NCBI RefSeq assembly: GCF_037154075.1
Contig: NZ_JBANRJ010000001.1
Location: 2,289,501 to 2,353,500, forward strand
Direction of reading: 5' to 3'
Length of the DNA stretch: 64,000 nt
DNA from: Sphingobium aromaticiconvertens
GTDB taxonomy: Bacteria > Pseudomonadota > Alphaproteobacteria > Sphingomonadales > Sphingomonadaceae
How positions within the stretch are numbered: position 1 is the first letter of the stretch; every line of letters begins with the position of its first letter. The notes under the pieces were generated by a model. That model saw only the letters and a list, made by a program, of their open reading frames with translations. It was not told where the DNA came from and ran no database searches. Shown piece by piece: positions 63,849 to 64,000 of this stretch. Both the position numbers and the translations under genes were made by a program.

Positions 63849-64000
63849 ATGAAGAGCCTGATGCTGGCGGGTGCCGCCATGCTGACCTTTACAATCGGTC
63901 TGCCCGGGGCTGCGGTTGCTCAGATGTCCGCGCCCTCCCAGGCGCCGGGCGCTCAACCGCCACCGTCGCCGGGTTCAGCCATGCCGCCGACGGGAGAGAG
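63849..64000 (+). CDS. Secreted Pro/Ala-rich protein, N-terminal part (partial)
   Basis: The ORF starts with ATG at 63849, AAAGGA upstream, and runs off the window. It opens with a signal peptide (M-K-S-L-M-L-A-G-A-A-M-L...A-A-V-A-Q), then a Pro/Ser/Ala-rich segment (S-A-P-S-Q-A-P-G-A-Q-P-P-P-S-P-G). The mature part seen is too short to assign a family. Confidence 0.7.
   Translation, partial: MKSLMLAGAAMLTFTIGLPGAAVAQMSAPSQAPGAQPPPSPGSAMPPTGE

Noticed and set aside
1..64000. CRISPR arrays, insertion sequences, prophage or defence systems
   Set aside because: No regularly spaced direct repeats, transposase, phage structural or nuclease-defence genes were recognised.

Overview
The window is a dense stretch of GC-rich chromosome from an alphaproteobacterium, most likely a sphingomonad (Sphingobium/Sphingomonas type). 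This rests on gene content and order: divL with a tyrosine H-box next to tsaE-amgK-murU-addB-addA-trxA, aroA-cmk-rpsA-ihfB, lepB-rnc-era, a TIGR02300 acidic protein, AddAB rather than RecBCD, and extensive gene overlap. The genus is an inference; no 16S gene is present. I saw no prophage, insertion sequence, CRISPR array or defence island. Almost everything is housekeeping DNA.

Layout: 1-3214 holds the end of a TPR protein, the HslVU protease (minus strand), a small unknown protein, an entericidin-like lipoprotein and tRNA-Val. 3215-3651 has no gene but carries an orphan terminator facing the minus strand. 3652-10062 encodes a DPP-IV-like peptidase, aspartate-semialdehyde dehydrogenase, a DUF2238 membrane protein and RNase R, which carries an in-frame palindromic repeat. 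10111-14581 has a universal stress protein, pyruvate dehydrogenase E2, a thioesterase, E3 and a PAP2 phosphatase. 14568-17698 is a marR-emrA-emrB efflux operon on the minus strand. 17818-26138 holds an alpha/beta hydrolase, an M2 peptidase, a GGDEF protein, AMP nucleosidase, a deacetylase-like protein, a glycine-zipper protein, a peroxiredoxin and a YqgE protein. 26262-39102 contains ahcY, with a palindrome in its leader, and the divL to trxA cluster. 39130-41800 is GST, an IMPase-family protein and argJ (minus). 42000-53255 carries secA, mgtC-like, metallophosphoesterase, lipid kinase, lepB-rnc-era, pgi and gor. 53312-55120 carries a shortened nitrate-reductase-like protein lacking the expected Mo-ligand Cys, followed by tRNA-Leu. 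55206-59534 is aroA-cmk-rpsA-ihfB (minus). The end has a TIGR02300 protein, two identical tRNA-Ala genes, a GAF protein, a UvrD/PcrA helicase, a GFA-family protein and the start of a secreted protein.

The genes fall into a few functional groups: proteolysis and stress (HslVU, RNase R, USP, peroxiredoxin, Trx, Gor), envelope biogenesis (SecA, LepB, AmgK/MurU recycling, PAP2), cell-cycle control (DivL), recombination and repair (AddAB, UvrD), translation and RNA (S1, Era, RNase III) and amino-acid synthesis (Asd, ArgJ, AroA, AhcY). The points most worth a second look are the degenerate molybdoenzyme at 53312, the repeat inside rnr, the repeat supplying the PAP2 start codon, the DivL cluster, and the palindrome plus terminator-like hairpin before ahcY.
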